The notes: generated by a model from the letters alone, not told the origin. 64,000 nt of DNA from RYN-230 sp963768945 (GCA_963768945.1 CAVYJW010000001.1:62001-126000), one strand, 5' to 3'; shown: positions 8,570 to 18,029, numbered from the stretch's first letter. Made by a program: numbers and translations.

Positions 8570-9214
8570 ATGGTGGAGCACCGGCAGGAATTCGAGCGTG
8601 AGCTGGAGGCCATCGAGGCCAAGGTCATCGAGCTGTTCGCCATGGTCGCCGAGGATCTGCCGGGCGCGACTGAGGCTCTGCTGACTGGCAACAGCGAGCT
8701 GGTCCAGGCGCTGGCCGAACGCGAGCGGCTCATTGACGCGCTGTACCCGGTGATCGAGGAACTGGCCAACCGGGAGATCGCGCTCCAGGCGCCTGTCGCT
8801 TCGGACCTCCGCTACCTTCTCTCCGTGCTGCGGATCGTGCCCGAACTCGAGCGCTCCCACGACCTGGTCGTCGATATCTCCCATCGGGCCAACCACATTC
8901 TCAGCCAGGACCTCTCGCCGCGCAGCCGGGGGCTTGTCGAGCAGATGGGGAAGCTCGTGTCCGGCATGTGGCGCCAGGCAGCAGACTCCTGGTACCAGCG
9001 CGACAGCACCGCCGCGGTTGTGCTCCGCGAGCGTGACGACGAAATGGACGAGCTTCATGCCAGCTTGATCGCCGAGCTTGCCTCAGGGCAGATGGCGATA
9101 CCGGTGACGATGGAGATGACGCTGGTGGCCCGCTCTTACGAGCGTCTCGCGGCCCACGCCGTCAACATCGCGCGGCGGGTGGTCTACCTGGCCGGGACCC
9201 AGCCGCCGGACTAG
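8570..9214 (+). CDS. phoU: phosphate-transport regulator PhoU
   Basis: A 214-residue all-helical protein of the PhoU family, which represses PhoR/PhoP signalling in contact with the PstSCAB transporter. Two three-helix repeats are visible, each with the characteristic metal-site pattern: ELERSHDLVVDISHRAN in the first and VARSYERLAAHAVNIARR in the second. ATG at 8570 is used; TTG at 8564 and GTG at 8573 are in frame alternatives. It lies upstream of pstSCAB on the same strand, not after pstB as in E. coli. No phoR or phoP gene is in the window. Confidence 0.92.
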   Translation: MVEHRQEFERELEAIEAKVIELFAMVAEDLPGATEALLTGNSELVQALAERERLIDALYPVIEELANREIALQAPVASDLRYLLSVLRIVPELERSHDLVVDISHRANHILSQDLSPRSRGLVEQMGKLVSGMWRQAADSWYQRDSTAAVVLRERDDEMDELHASLIAELASGQMAIPVTMEMTLVARSYERLAAHAVNIARRVVYLAGTQPPD

Positions 9215-9365
9215 CGGCAGATCCCCGCCCGGTGGCCTGGCCGGCTGCCCGTACCTGACCCCTCCCGGAAGCAGTGCGCTGACCTGGGATCGGGCCCGTA
9301 TAACCGCGAGCCACCGCGCTTGCCTGCTGCGCCCGTGCGGTACTCGCGCCCGGCCGGGGCGCCCA

Positions 9366-9398
9366 CTTTCACCTTGCGTCTCCTTACTATTCACCGTC
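9366..9398 (+). promoter_or_regulatory. candidate PHO box upstream of pstS
   Basis: TTTCACC (9367-9373) and ATTCACC (9389-9395) are exactly 22 bases apart, that is two 11-base direct-repeat units, and each matches the GTTCACC core of the streptomycete PhoP binding unit at 6 of 7 positions. The unit between them (CGTCTCC) is poorly conserved. The site is about 140 bases before the pstS start, in the 323-base gap 9215-9537 that holds no gene. PhoP control of pstS is known in related organisms. Confidence 0.5.
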
Positions 9399-9537
9399 TG
9401 GCCTTCCTTCCGTAACTCGCGGGTACGGCCGGCACGTCAGACTCGCGGGGTTATCACGTCTAATCGGGCTGGCATAGCTGGCTGTGGGGGGCTCGGTGCT
9501 CCTCGCGCCCGAGGAATCGTCCGGGGAATACCGGAGA

Positions 9538-10668
9538 ATGGGGTTTTTGGACATGCAACGTCGGCGCATCCAGCGCGGAATGACTGTAGGGCGCATAACG
9601 ACTGTGGGACTTGCCACCGCAGCGATGGCTTCGTTTGTCGCCGCCTGCGGATCCTCGGGCAGCAGCGGCTCCTCGTCGAGCAGCAGCAGCTCCGCCTCGT
9701 CGAGCACCGCGGCCCTGTCGGGCACTCTGAACGGCAGCGGGTCAACGTTCCAGCTCACCTTCCAGCAGGCAGCCATCCAGGCCTTCAAGTCGGTCCAGTC
9801 CGGCATGACGGTCAACTACGGCGGTGGGGGCTCAGGCAAGGGACGTACCGACCTGTCCTCGGGGACGGTCCAGTATGCGGGCTCGGACTCGCCGATCCCG
9901 TCCGACGAGATGTCGAACTTCAAGGGCAAGCCCCCCGTGCTGTACTTCCCCGTCATCGTCGGCCCGATCACCGTGTCGTACAACCTGTCCGGTCTCAGCA
10001 AGCCGCTGGACCTGACGCCGACGGTCATCGCGGACATCTTCCAGGGCAAGATCACCAAGTGGAACGATTCCGCGATCGCGTCGATCAACCCCGGTGTCAA
10101 GCTGCCCAGCACGGCGATCACCATCGCCCGCCGCTCGGACTCCTCGGGGACCACGGCGAACTTCTCCCTGTTCCTCGTGGACTCCACGAAGGCGTGGAAG
10201 CTAGGCAGCAGCTCGACCATCAACTGGCCCGCCAGCAGCCGGGGCGGCAACGGCAACGGCGGGGTGGCGCAGATCGTCAAGTCCACGCCCGGGGCCATCG
10301 GGTACGTCAACTACGCCGACGCCAAGGCGTCGGGGCTGACCTTCGCTGATGTCCAGAACAGTTCCGGCAAGTACGTCGCGCCCTCCGTCACGGCGGCCTC
10401 CGACGCCGCGGCCGGGGCCAAGGTCGCGTCCAACCTGACGTTCGCCGCGGTCTGGTCGGGCGGGGCCACCGCGTACCCGATCACCTACCAGTCGTGGGAC
10501 CTGGTCTACTCGAAGCAGCCGAACGCGAACGACGCCAAGATGCTCCAGGCGTACATCGGTTACCTGCTCGGGGCCGGCCAGAAGCTCCTCCCCACGCTGG
10601 GCTACGCGCCGCTGCCCGCCAACCTCGACTCGATGGCCAAGGCGCAGCTGAGCAAGATCAAGTCCTGA
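9538..10668 (+). CDS. pstS: phosphate ABC transporter substrate-binding lipoprotein
   Basis: PstS captures phosphate outside the membrane and delivers it to PstCA. The protein (376 residues from ATG 9538; ATG 9553 is an alternative) has a basic n-region, hydrophobic core and lipobox FVAAC, followed by a long Ser/Gly-rich linker of about 25 residues before the mature domain. Binding motifs are present: LNGSGSTFQ, YGGGGSGKG, AGSDSPIPSDEM and RRSDSSGTTANF. It is the first gene of pstSCAB. Confidence 0.95.
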   Translation: MGFLDMQRRRIQRGMTVGRITTVGLATAAMASFVAACGSSGSSGSSSSSSSSASSSTAALSGTLNGSGSTFQLTFQQAAIQAFKSVQSGMTVNYGGGGSGKGRTDLSSGTVQYAGSDSPIPSDEMSNFKGKPPVLYFPVIVGPITVSYNLSGLSKPLDLTPTVIADIFQGKITKWNDSAIASINPGVKLPSTAITIARRSDSSGTTANFSLFLVDSTKAWKLGSSSTINWPASSRGGNGNGGVAQIVKSTPGAIGYVNYADAKASGLTFADVQNSSGKYVAPSVTAASDAAAGAKVASNLTFAAVWSGGATAYPITYQSWDLVYSKQPNANDAKMLQAYIGYLLGAGQKLLPTLGYAPLPANLDSMAKAQLSKIKS

Positions 10669-10723
10669 TTGTGATGATCACCATGGCGCAGACTGACCAG
10701 ACTGACCAGACTGGCCCGCGGCC

Positions 10724-11716
10724 ATGAGCGCTGTGACGAAGGCGGATCCGGCCGGGCCGACCGGCCCAGCCGGATCCGCCCGCGCCCTGTCGGAGCGGCG
10801 GCCGCTCGGCGACCTCAGCTTCCAGGTGGTCGCGCTCGCCGCGGGCCTGCTGGTGCTGGTCATCCTGGTCCTGATCGCCGTCTCGACCAGCCAGCAGGCG
10901 TCCTCCTGGTTCTCCGCCGAGGGCCTGAAGATCTTCACGAACACCTGGAACCCCTCGGCCAACCAGTACGGTGCGCTGGCCTTCATTTACGGGACGGCCA
11001 TCACGGCCGTGATCGCGCTGGTGATCGCCGTCCCGGTCAGCGTGGGCGTCGCCCTGCTGCTGACCGAGGTGGTGCCCTACCGCTGGTCACGCCCGATCGT
11101 GTACGTGATCGACCTGCTGGCCGTGGTCCCGTCCGTGGTCTGGGGCCTGTGGGGCATCCTGGTGTTCGCGCCCTGGATCCAGCAGCACGTCTACAACCAC
11201 GTAAGTTCGGGCGTGAACGGGCTGCCGGTCCTCGGTTCCCTGTTCGGGCCGCCCGTCAGCGGGGCCTCGTTCTTCACCGCGGGCATCATCCTGGCCTTCA
11301 TGATCACGCCGATCGTCACCTCGCTGTCCCGTGAGGTCATCGCGACGGTGCCGGCGATCGACAAGGAGGGCGCGTACGCGCTGGGCGCCACCCGCTGGGA
11401 GATGATCCGTGGCGCCGTCTGGCCGCACAGCCAGGGTGGTGTCGTCGGGGCCGTGCTGCTCGGCCTGGGCCGGGCGATGGGCGAGACGATCGCGGCCGCG
11501 CTGGTGATCGGCTCGTCGGCCGTCATCACCTCGCATCTGTTCGCCCCCGGCTACAACATGCCCTCGGTCATCGCGAACGAGTTCGGCGAGGCCAGCGGGG
11601 TGTTCCGCGCCGCGCTGATGGGGCTCGGCGTTCTCCTGTTCGCCTTTACGATCATCATCAACATTGTCGCCCGCGCGGTCGTGGAGCGTTCCGCCCGGCG
11701 GCACAGGGGGGCGTGA
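10724..11716 (+). CDS. pstC: phosphate ABC transporter permease PstC
   Basis: A 330-residue permease with six predicted membrane helices; the first lies at about 37-57 (LAAGLLVLVILVLIAV). The EAA-type cytoplasmic loop that contacts PstB is seen as EGAYALGATRWEMIRGAVWP. It pairs with PstA to form the phosphate channel. It starts 55 bases after pstS; that spacer contains a short GACTGACCA direct repeat. Its stop overlaps the pstA start. Confidence 0.95.
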   Translation: MSAVTKADPAGPTGPAGSARALSERRPLGDLSFQVVALAAGLLVLVILVLIAVSTSQQASSWFSAEGLKIFTNTWNPSANQYGALAFIYGTAITAVIALVIAVPVSVGVALLLTEVVPYRWSRPIVYVIDLLAVVPSVVWGLWGILVFAPWIQQHVYNHVSSGVNGLPVLGSLFGPPVSGASFFTAGIILAFMITPIVTSLSREVIATVPAIDKEGAYALGATRWEMIRGAVWPHSQGGVVGAVLLGLGRAMGETIAAALVIGSSAVITSHLFAPGYNMPSVIANEFGEASGVFRAALMGLGVLLFAFTIIINIVARAVVERSARRHRGA

Positions 11717-12606
11717 TGGCTGCCAGCGCCGGGCCGCAGATCGCCGACCTCAGGGAGCCGCCGTCCTGGCGGCGCGCCAAGAGCCGCATCGCGACCGTCC
11801 TGATGGTGGCCGCGTTCGTGCTCGTGATCATCCCGCTGGGGTTCGTCCTGTACACGGTGATCGCCAAGGGTGCCTCGATCATCAGCTGGCAGTTCCTGAC
11901 CGGCTCTATCCCGCCCAACGTCGTGCCCGCGAACGTGGGCGGCATGGGCCCGGCGATCGTCGGCACGCTCGAGATCACGGCGCTGGCCACGGTCCTGGCG
12001 GTGCCGCTCGGCGTGCTGGGCGCGGTCTACCTCAATGAGTACGGCGGCAACAGGCTGCTGGCGAAGGTCATCGGGTTCATGTCGGACGTGATGACGGGCG
12101 TGCCCTCGATCGTGATGGGGCTCTTCATCTTCTCCATCTGGGTGCTGCACTTCGGCTACTCGGGCCTGGCCGGCGCGTTCGCTCTCGGCTGCCTGATGCT
12201 GCCGATCGTGATCCGCTCCACGTACGAGATGCTGAGGCTGGTGCCGGACCCGCTGCGCGAGGCGAGCTACGCCCTGGGGGCCAGCAAGGCCCGGGTGACG
12301 GTGACGGTCGTGCTGCCCGCGGCCATCGGCGGGATCGTCAGTGGTGCCCTGCTCGCAGTGGCCCGGGCCGCGGGTGAGACCGCACCGCTGCTGTTCACCA
12401 TTCTCACGGTGACCACCGTGAACAAGAACGTGTTCAGCGGCCCCAACACGTCGCTGCCGTCGCAGATATTCGCGAACGCCTCATCGCCGTACGTTGGCGC
12501 GCAGGCCCGCGGCTGGGGCGCGGCCCTGACCCTCATTGCCATCGCCTTTATCCTGATGATAGTGGCCCGTCTCGTCACCGCACGATTCTCCAGATACCTG
12601 CGCTAA
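11716..12606 (+). CDS. pstA: phosphate ABC transporter permease PstA
   Basis: A 296-residue permease with six hydrophobic segments, partner of PstC. The EAA loop is REASYALGASKARVTVTVVLP, and the conserved GAVYLNEY and VPSIVMGLF segments typical of PstA are present. The TGATG junction gives a one-base overlap with pstC; a GTG at 11713 would extend it by one residue. pstB follows after seven bases. Confidence 0.95.
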   Translation: MAASAGPQIADLREPPSWRRAKSRIATVLMVAAFVLVIIPLGFVLYTVIAKGASIISWQFLTGSIPPNVVPANVGGMGPAIVGTLEITALATVLAVPLGVLGAVYLNEYGGNRLLAKVIGFMSDVMTGVPSIVMGLFIFSIWVLHFGYSGLAGAFALGCLMLPIVIRSTYEMLRLVPDPLREASYALGASKARVTVTVVLPAAIGGIVSGALLAVARAAGETAPLLFTILTVTTVNKNVFSGPNTSLPSQIFANASSPYVGAQARGWGAALTLIAIAFILMIVARLVTARFSRYLR

Positions 12607-12613
12607 GGACATC

Positions 12614-13498
12614 ATGGAAGACCCTGAGCAGTACGCCGTCGCCAACCGTCCGCTGGCCGAGCCGGCTGTCCAGCAGCAGGCAGCACCAGAGTCTGGCGCA
12701 TCCTCCGCGCCGGGCGAATCGGTGTTCGAAACGAGAAACGTCTCGATCTACTACAGCAGTTTCCGCGCCGTGACCGACGTGTCACTGTCGATATATGAGC
12801 ACGAGATAACGGCCTTCATCGGCCCGTCGGGATGCGGCAAGACGACTGTCCTGCGGACCTTGAACCGGATGAACGACCTCGTGGTGGGCGCCCGAGTCGA
12901 GGGCGACGTGGAGTACCGCGGGGCGCCCCTGTACGCCAAGGACGTCTCCCCGATCGCCGTGCGCCGCCGCATCGGCATGGTCTTCCAGAAGCCGAACCCG
13001 TTCCCGAAGTCGATCTACGACAACGTCGCGTACGGGCCGCGCATCAACGGCGAGCGCAACAAGGGCAAGCTGGACGAGATCGTCGAGCGCTCGCTGCGCC
13101 AGGGCGCGCTCTGGGACGAGGTGAAGGACCGCCTGCACAAGTCGGCCCTGGGCCTGTCCGGCGGGCAGCAGCAGCGGCTGTGCATCGCCCGTACGCTCGC
13201 CGTCGAGCCGGACGTCGTGCTCATGGATGAGCCCTGCTCGGCGCTCGACCCGATCGCGACCGGGGCCATCGAGGACCTGATGCAGGAGATCAAGTCCAGG
13301 TACACCATCGTCATCGTCACCCACAACATGCAGCAGGCCACCCGGGTCAGCGATCGGACGGCCTTCTTCTCCGTGCTCATCAACGACGAGAGCGATACCC
13401 GGACGGGTGTGCTCGTCGAATACGACCGGACCGACAAACTCTTCCAGGACCCGCGCGACAGCCGTACCAGGGCTTACGTCACCGGCCGGATGGGCTGA
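12614..13498 (+). CDS. pstB: phosphate ABC transporter ATP-binding protein
   Basis: The 294-residue ATPase of the Pst transporter. Walker A is GPSGCGKT (about residues 74-81), the Q-loop is VFQKPNPFP, the ABC signature is LSGGQQQRLCIART and Walker B is VVLMDEPCSALD, with THNM as the switch histidine. An N-terminal extension of about 38 residues rich in Ala, Gln and Ser precedes the usual PstB start and has no assigned role. It ends the operon and faces the convergent stress-protein gene. Confidence 0.96.
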   Translation: MEDPEQYAVANRPLAEPAVQQQAAPESGASSAPGESVFETRNVSIYYSSFRAVTDVSLSIYEHEITAFIGPSGCGKTTVLRTLNRMNDLVVGARVEGDVEYRGAPLYAKDVSPIAVRRRIGMVFQKPNPFPKSIYDNVAYGPRINGERNKGKLDEIVERSLRQGALWDEVKDRLHKSALGLSGGQQQRLCIARTLAVEPDVVLMDEPCSALDPIATGAIEDLMQEIKSRYTIVIVTHNMQQATRVSDRTAFFSVLINDESDTRTGVLVEYDRTDKLFQDPRDSRTRAYVTGRMG

Positions 13499-13575
13499 GC
13501 CGGTGCCTGTCCCAGGCGGCCGGGGCGGCCGGCGGGTGTCCTCGTCCTTGTCTCCGGCCGATGAGGCGGGGTGGT

Positions 13576-14019
13576 TTAGCGGGCGGCGGGGACGACCGTA
13601 ACCGGGCAGGCCGCATGGTGGATGACCTGGCTGCTCACCGAACCGAGCAGGAGCCTGTTGAACATGCCGCTGCCCCGGGACCCCACCACGAGCAGGTCAG
13701 CGTCACGGGAAGCCGTCACGAGTTCTTCCGTGGCCTCCCCGGTAGCCACACTCACGGTGACCTCAGGAGAGGGCCCGCCAATTTCGCTCGCGGCCTTATC
13801 CACGGCTTCCCGGACTGCCCGCCGCGTGTGCTCGGCGTTGAAGCCCCCCTCGGGGAGGGTGTGCAGGCCCCAGAAACTCATCGTGGCGGGGCGGGCGGGG
13901 CCCGGGCAGACGGTCATGACGGTCAGCGGCGCATGGCGCAGCACGGCTTCGCGCATCGCCCAGCAAAGGGCACGCTGCGAATGGTCGGAGCCATCTACGC
14001 CAACAATGATTCCACGCAT
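13576..14019 (-). CDS. universal stress protein (UspA family)
   Basis: A single-domain 147-residue Usp. It begins MRGIIVGVDGSDHSQRAL and has the ATP-binding pattern G-x2-G-x9-GS/T as VVGSRGSGMFNRLLLGSVS, followed by HHAACPVTVVP. The ATG at 14019 follows GGGGGC at good spacing; an upstream GTG at 14043 is less likely. The protein probably binds ATP. It is convergent with pstB. Confidence 0.93.
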   Translation of the reverse strand: MRGIIVGVDGSDHSQRALCWAMREAVLRHAPLTVMTVCPGPARPATMSFWGLHTLPEGGFNAEHTRRAVREAVDKAASEIGGPSPEVTVSVATGEATEELVTASRDADLLVVGSRGSGMFNRLLLGSVSSQVIHHAACPVTVVPAAR

Positions 14020-14286
14020 TTCTGCCCCCAGATTTCCACTCAAGATTACTTAACAACATCGTACGCTTAACACGTCAGCCGGAACATAGGGCTCAAGGGC
14101 CTTCGCTGCCGGGACGCAAGACCTGGCCTGCCTGAACGCCCCGGGTGCCCGAGGGTGCGCCCACCATGAGGGCGCCTTTCCATTGCAGATCGTTGATCAT
14201 TCCGCGTATCCCAAACCCGGCGTGGCCCGGACGATTTTCCGGGTGCCTGGACACGGCAGGGCGGGGGCTGGGAACCTTGACCCGAG

Positions 14287-16002
14287 ATGCCTGCCTCTGC
14301 GACCACCGCGGCGGAGCGCGACCCGCGGCGAGCCCGTTACCCCCTCCCGGGGGACACCCCACGGCGCGGTGAACTAGCCACCACGCTCGCGCTGGCCTGG
14401 CTCCTAGCCCACTTATTGCTGGCTCAGCTGACTCTCGTTCTCGCCGTCACGCTGGCCTTGGTCAGCCGGGTCGCGCGGTGGCGGCCGTTGTGGCTCACCG
14501 CCCCGGCCGGGGCCGGGTTCCTCGTGGTGCTGGCCATCGGCCCCGCGCGGGCCCTGGCCGGCTTTACCGCCGGCCCGCACCAGGTCCTGGGGTACCTGGC
14601 CGGGACGGCCCGCCAGCCGGCCCGTCTGCTGCATCCGGCCCGGGCCTTCGCCGGGATCGGGCACTGGCTGCCGCGGCAGGCGCCGTTCGCGCTGATCCTG
14701 GCGCCGGCCGAGGCGGCGGTGGCGTGGTGGCTGCGCGGGCGGCGGGCGGGAGGCCAGGGGTTACCGCCGCCGCGTCCCGGCCTGATCGTGGCGGTCCGGC
14801 GGCGGTTCACCATGGCCCGGGTCAGGTCCGGCGGAGTGGTCAGCCGGACCGGGGCCTGCCTGGGAGCCGACCTCCAGACCGGGCGCCCCGCCGGGATCAG
14901 CTGGAGCGCCGCGGAAGGCGGGGTCCTGGTGACCGGCGCGGTGCCCGCGGATGTGTCCGCGGCCAGCTTCCAGCTCGTCCACGCGGCCATCCGGCGCCGC
15001 AAGCCGGTTCTGGTGGTGGACCTCCGCGGGCTCGGGGGCCTGCCCGGGGCGCTCGCCGCGGTCTGCGCGGACGCTGGCGCCCCGCTGCACGTCTTCGGGC
15101 CGGCCGGCCAGGGCTGCTACGAGCCGTGGCGCGGCGGCGACCCGGCCCGCAAGGCTGCGCTGGTCATGGGGATGATCGACTGGGGCCAGGTGGCTGAGCA
15201 CGCCCGGCGGACGTGCGGCGCCTGCCTCAACGACCTGTTCGCGGTGACGGCGGCGGCCCCGGGTGATCCGCGCCTGCCCGTGCTCGACGATGCCGCCGCG
15301 CTGCTCAGCCCGGCCGCGCTGCGGGACCGGATGAGGCAGGTGCCCCCGTACCACCCCCGGCGCGGCCCGCTGGGTGAGCGGGTCAGGGTCTCCGCGAGCC
15401 TGCTGGAGGCCGATCCGGCCACGGCCACCTTCCTCGCCGGGGAGCTGACCGGGCTCCGGGCCTCGGCCCTGGGGCGCTGGCTGCGGCCCGCGGCGCCCCG
15501 CGCAGCCCGGATCGGGCCAGGCCAGATCAGCCCGGGCCAGATCAGCCTCAGCGCCGTGGTCCGCGAGCGCGGGGTGGCGCTGTTCACGCTGGACCAGTCG
15601 CAGCACGGCCGCGCCGCGAGGATGATCGCCAATCTCGTGGCCCTGGACATTTCCGCGGTGTTCGCCGAATCGCGGCGCCTGGGCGTGGATGGTGACGGTC
15701 TCGCCTGGTTCGGCGACGCCGACGCGATCGCCCTGCCGGCCCTGGCCCAGCTGATCAGCACCGGCTCCCAGGCAGGCCTGGCCGCGGTGGCCAGCACCGT
15801 GCTCGCCGCGGCGCCGGCGCCGGCCGCGGGCCATCTCGCGGCCCTGGCCAACGTGGTGCTGATCCACGGCCCGGCCGATCCTGGGCTCGCGGAGCTCCCC
15901 CTGGAGGCCGCGCTGGCGGGCGACGAGTTCGCCCTCGTGGTCAAGGCCCCGGAGCGTCAGGTAATGCCGCGGGGCCGTTTCGTGCCGGGCAGGATGCGGT
16001 GA
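14287..16002 (+). CDS. membrane protein related to VirD4/TraD coupling ATPases, P-loop degenerate
   Basis: A 571-residue protein with three hydrophobic stretches near the N-terminus (about 31-60, 68-92, 132-149), then a RecA/FtsK-like region. The strand-loop where Walker A belongs reads GGVLVTGAVPADVSAASFQL (211-230), lacking GK(T/S). It is followed by KPVLVVDLRG (239-248), the usual second strand of coupling proteins, and late by VALFTLDQSQ and LAWFGDADAIALPALAQLIS (430-490), which match the C-terminal half of TraG/VirD4-like ATPases. The resemblance is from motif order, so moderate. It overlaps the next gene by four bases. No relaxase, integrase or other conjugation gene is nearby. Function unknown. 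Confidence 0.6.
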   Translation: MPASATTAAERDPRRARYPLPGDTPRRGELATTLALAWLLAHLLLAQLTLVLAVTLALVSRVARWRPLWLTAPAGAGFLVVLAIGPARALAGFTAGPHQVLGYLAGTARQPARLLHPARAFAGIGHWLPRQAPFALILAPAEAAVAWWLRGRRAGGQGLPPPRPGLIVAVRRRFTMARVRSGGVVSRTGACLGADLQTGRPAGISWSAAEGGVLVTGAVPADVSAASFQLVHAAIRRRKPVLVVDLRGLGGLPGALAAVCADAGAPLHVFGPAGQGCYEPWRGGDPARKAALVMGMIDWGQVAEHARRTCGACLNDLFAVTAAAPGDPRLPVLDDAAALLSPAALRDRMRQVPPYHPRRGPLGERVRVSASLLEADPATATFLAGELTGLRASALGRWLRPAAPRAARIGPGQISPGQISLSAVVRERGVALFTLDQSQHGRAARMIANLVALDISAVFAESRRLGVDGDGLAWFGDADAIALPALAQLISTGSQAGLAAVASTVLAAAPAPAAGHLAALANVVLIHGPADPGLAELPLEAALAGDEFALVVKAPERQVMPRGRFVPGRMR

Positions 16003-18029
16003 CGGCCCTGTCGAGGGACCGGATCTACGTCGGCTGGGAGTACGCGCTGGTGCACCCGGATCCGGGCCCGCCGCCGCGGCGCCCCATCCCGCCCGTCCAG
16101 GAGCGGCTGGATCCCGGCTGGGTGCTGGCCCAGCATCGCGAGGAACGCCGGCTCAGCCTGCCCCTGAAGGCCGGCGCCGCGGCGGGCGCCGCGCTGGCCG
16201 CCCTGGCCGGGGCGCTGGACGCGGCCGGCGTGCTGAACCCGGCGCTGACCGTCGCCTGGATCGCGGGTTTCCTGGCCATCACGGTGCCGTGCGCGTGTGG
16301 CGTCTGGCGTGGCACCCGGGATCTGCGCACCCGGGTGGCGGCGGAAGAGCGGCGCGTGGCCCGGGCCCGGGCGGCCCGGGAAATCCGGCTGTCCGGCTGG
16401 CAGGAGGAGCACGCCCGGCGGTTCCGTGACTGGGAGGCCCGCGGCCGGGCCTTCCAGGCGCAGCGGCAGTGGTACGGGGTGGCCCTGCCCACCGCGATCG
16501 ACCGGCTCGATGTCGCGGGTGGCACGCTGGCCGGCTGGTCCGCGCTGACGGCCATGCTGGCCGGCCTGCGGCTGGCGGCGGGCGGCCAGGTCACCGTGCT
16601 GGACCTGTCCGGGGGCGCCGTCGCGCAGGACCTGCTGGCCATGGCCGGCCAGGCCGGGGTCAACCCGCTGGTCTGGGTGCTGCCGGGGGACCTGCCGCGG
16701 CTGGACCTCGGAGCCGGGCTGCCCGGCGACGCGCTGGCCGACGTGCTGGCCGTGGCCGCGTCGGCCGCCGGCGACCTGGCCAGCCCGCCTGACCCGGTCC
16801 CGGATCGCGCGATCCTTGAGCGCGTCGCCCGCGTCCTCGGCGGCCGGCCGGGCGTCGGCCAGATGACCGCCGGCCTGCGGGTCCTGGCCCAGATCGGCCA
16901 GCCGCGTGACGACACGCAGCGCGGCCTGATCAGCGCGGCGCAGGCCGAGGCGATCGCGGGGCTGTACGGCCCGGCCGCCAGCGACCGGGTCATCACCGAG
17001 CGGGCCCTGGGGCTCGAAGCCCGGCTCCGCACGCTGGAGACGCTGGGGTCGGCGCCGGCCCGGCTGCCGCCCAGCGAGCTGCGCGTGGTGGCCCTGGACC
17101 GGGCGGCGGATGTGGCGGGCAGCCAGGTCGTCGGCGCGTACGTCACCGCGGCGCTCACCCATCTGCTGCGGCGGCAGCCGCGAGGGCCCGCCTGGCAGCA
17201 CACGCTCCTGGTCGCCGGGGGCGAGAAGCTGCGGGGCGACATGCTGGACCGGCTGGCGGACGCCTGCGAGGCCAGCGGCACCGGGCTGGTGCTGGCCTAC
17301 CGCTCGCTCCCGGCCCACGTCCGGGACCGGCTGGGCCGGGGCAACGCCGCGGTCGCGTTCATGCGGCTCGGCAACGCGGGCGACGCGAAGGCCGCCAGCG
17401 AGCAGATCGGCACCGCGCACCGCTTTGTGGTGTCCCAGCTCACCGACACCGTGGGCGACTCGGTCAGCGACACGGCCAGTTACACCTACACGAGCACCGT
17501 GGGCACGGCGGATTCCGTGGCGGCGTCCACCTCGGCCAGCCAGGCCACCGGCCATGGCCGGGGCCGTGGGCAGAGCTGGTCCGGGGTCGGGGCTTTCGCG
17601 CCGCGCACCGCGTCCGGGCACCAGGAAAGCAACTGGTCAGAGGGGATCAGCGAGTCGTGGTCCTGGACCGGCGGCCACAACGCGAGCACGGCGTGGGGGC
17701 TGCAGACCGCGCGGGCGATCGCGGCCAGCACGTCGGTCGCCCGGACCAGCCAGCGGTCCCGGGAGTTCCTTGTCGAGCAGCACGAGCTGCAGCAGCTCCC
17801 GCCGAGCGGGATGATCGTGAGCTACGCCTCGCCGGGCGGCCGCCGGGTGGTGTTCGCGGACGCCAATCCCGGCATCCTGGCGCTGCCCACGGCCACGCTG
17901 GCCAGCCTGGGGGAAGCCGGTGCGCCGTCACGTCCACCCCTCAGCTGGCGGGAGGACGGCGGCCCGCCGCCGAATCTGGGTCCGCCGCCGGAGCCGCCCG
18001 ACTGGCGTCGCGCGGACCTGCGGCGGTGA
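15999..18029 (+). CDS. second coupling-ATPase-like membrane protein, Walker lysine replaced
   Basis: A 676-residue partner of the preceding gene (GTGA overlap). Two hydrophobic segments (about 57-78, 84-103) are followed by a charged helical stretch (104-157) and an ATPase-like domain. The P-loop position reads GGTLAGWS (174-181), with Trp where Lys is required, followed by GQVTVLDLSGG. The C-terminal half has LLVAGGEKLRGDMLDRLADA, GTGLVLAYRSLP and MRLGNAGDAKAASEQIG (402-471), the order seen in VirD4/TraG proteins, but the Walker B acids are absent. Residues 481-580 form an unusual Ser/Thr/Gly-rich block. It probably cannot hydrolyse ATP. A structural or scaffold role with its partner is inference. 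Confidence 0.6.
   Translation: MTALSRDRIYVGWEYALVHPDPGPPPRRPIPPVQERLDPGWVLAQHREERRLSLPLKAGAAAGAALAALAGALDAAGVLNPALTVAWIAGFLAITVPCACGVWRGTRDLRTRVAAEERRVARARAAREIRLSGWQEEHARRFRDWEARGRAFQAQRQWYGVALPTAIDRLDVAGGTLAGWSALTAMLAGLRLAAGGQVTVLDLSGGAVAQDLLAMAGQAGVNPLVWVLPGDLPRLDLGAGLPGDALADVLAVAASAAGDLASPPDPVPDRAILERVARVLGGRPGVGQMTAGLRVLAQIGQPRDDTQRGLISAAQAEAIAGLYGPAASDRVITERALGLEARLRTLETLGSAPARLPPSELRVVALDRAADVAGSQVVGAYVTAALTHLLRRQPRGPAWQHTLLVAGGEKLRGDMLDRLADACEASGTGLVLAYRSLPAHVRDRLGRGNAAVAFMRLGNAGDAKAASEQIGTAHRFVVSQLTDTVGDSVSDTASYTYTSTVGTADSVAASTSASQATGHGRGRGQSWSGVGAFAPRTASGHQESNWSEGISESWSWTGGHNASTAWGLQTARAIAASTSVARTSQRSREFLVEQHELQQLPPSGMIVSYASPGGRRVVFADANPGILALPTATLASLGEAGAPSRPPLSWREDGGPPPNLGPPPEPPDWRRADLRR

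Noticed and set aside
14287..18029. Integrative conjugative element suggested by the coupling-ATPase-like genes
   Set aside because: No integrase, relaxase, replication gene, tRNA junction or direct repeats flank it, and base composition matches the surroundings.
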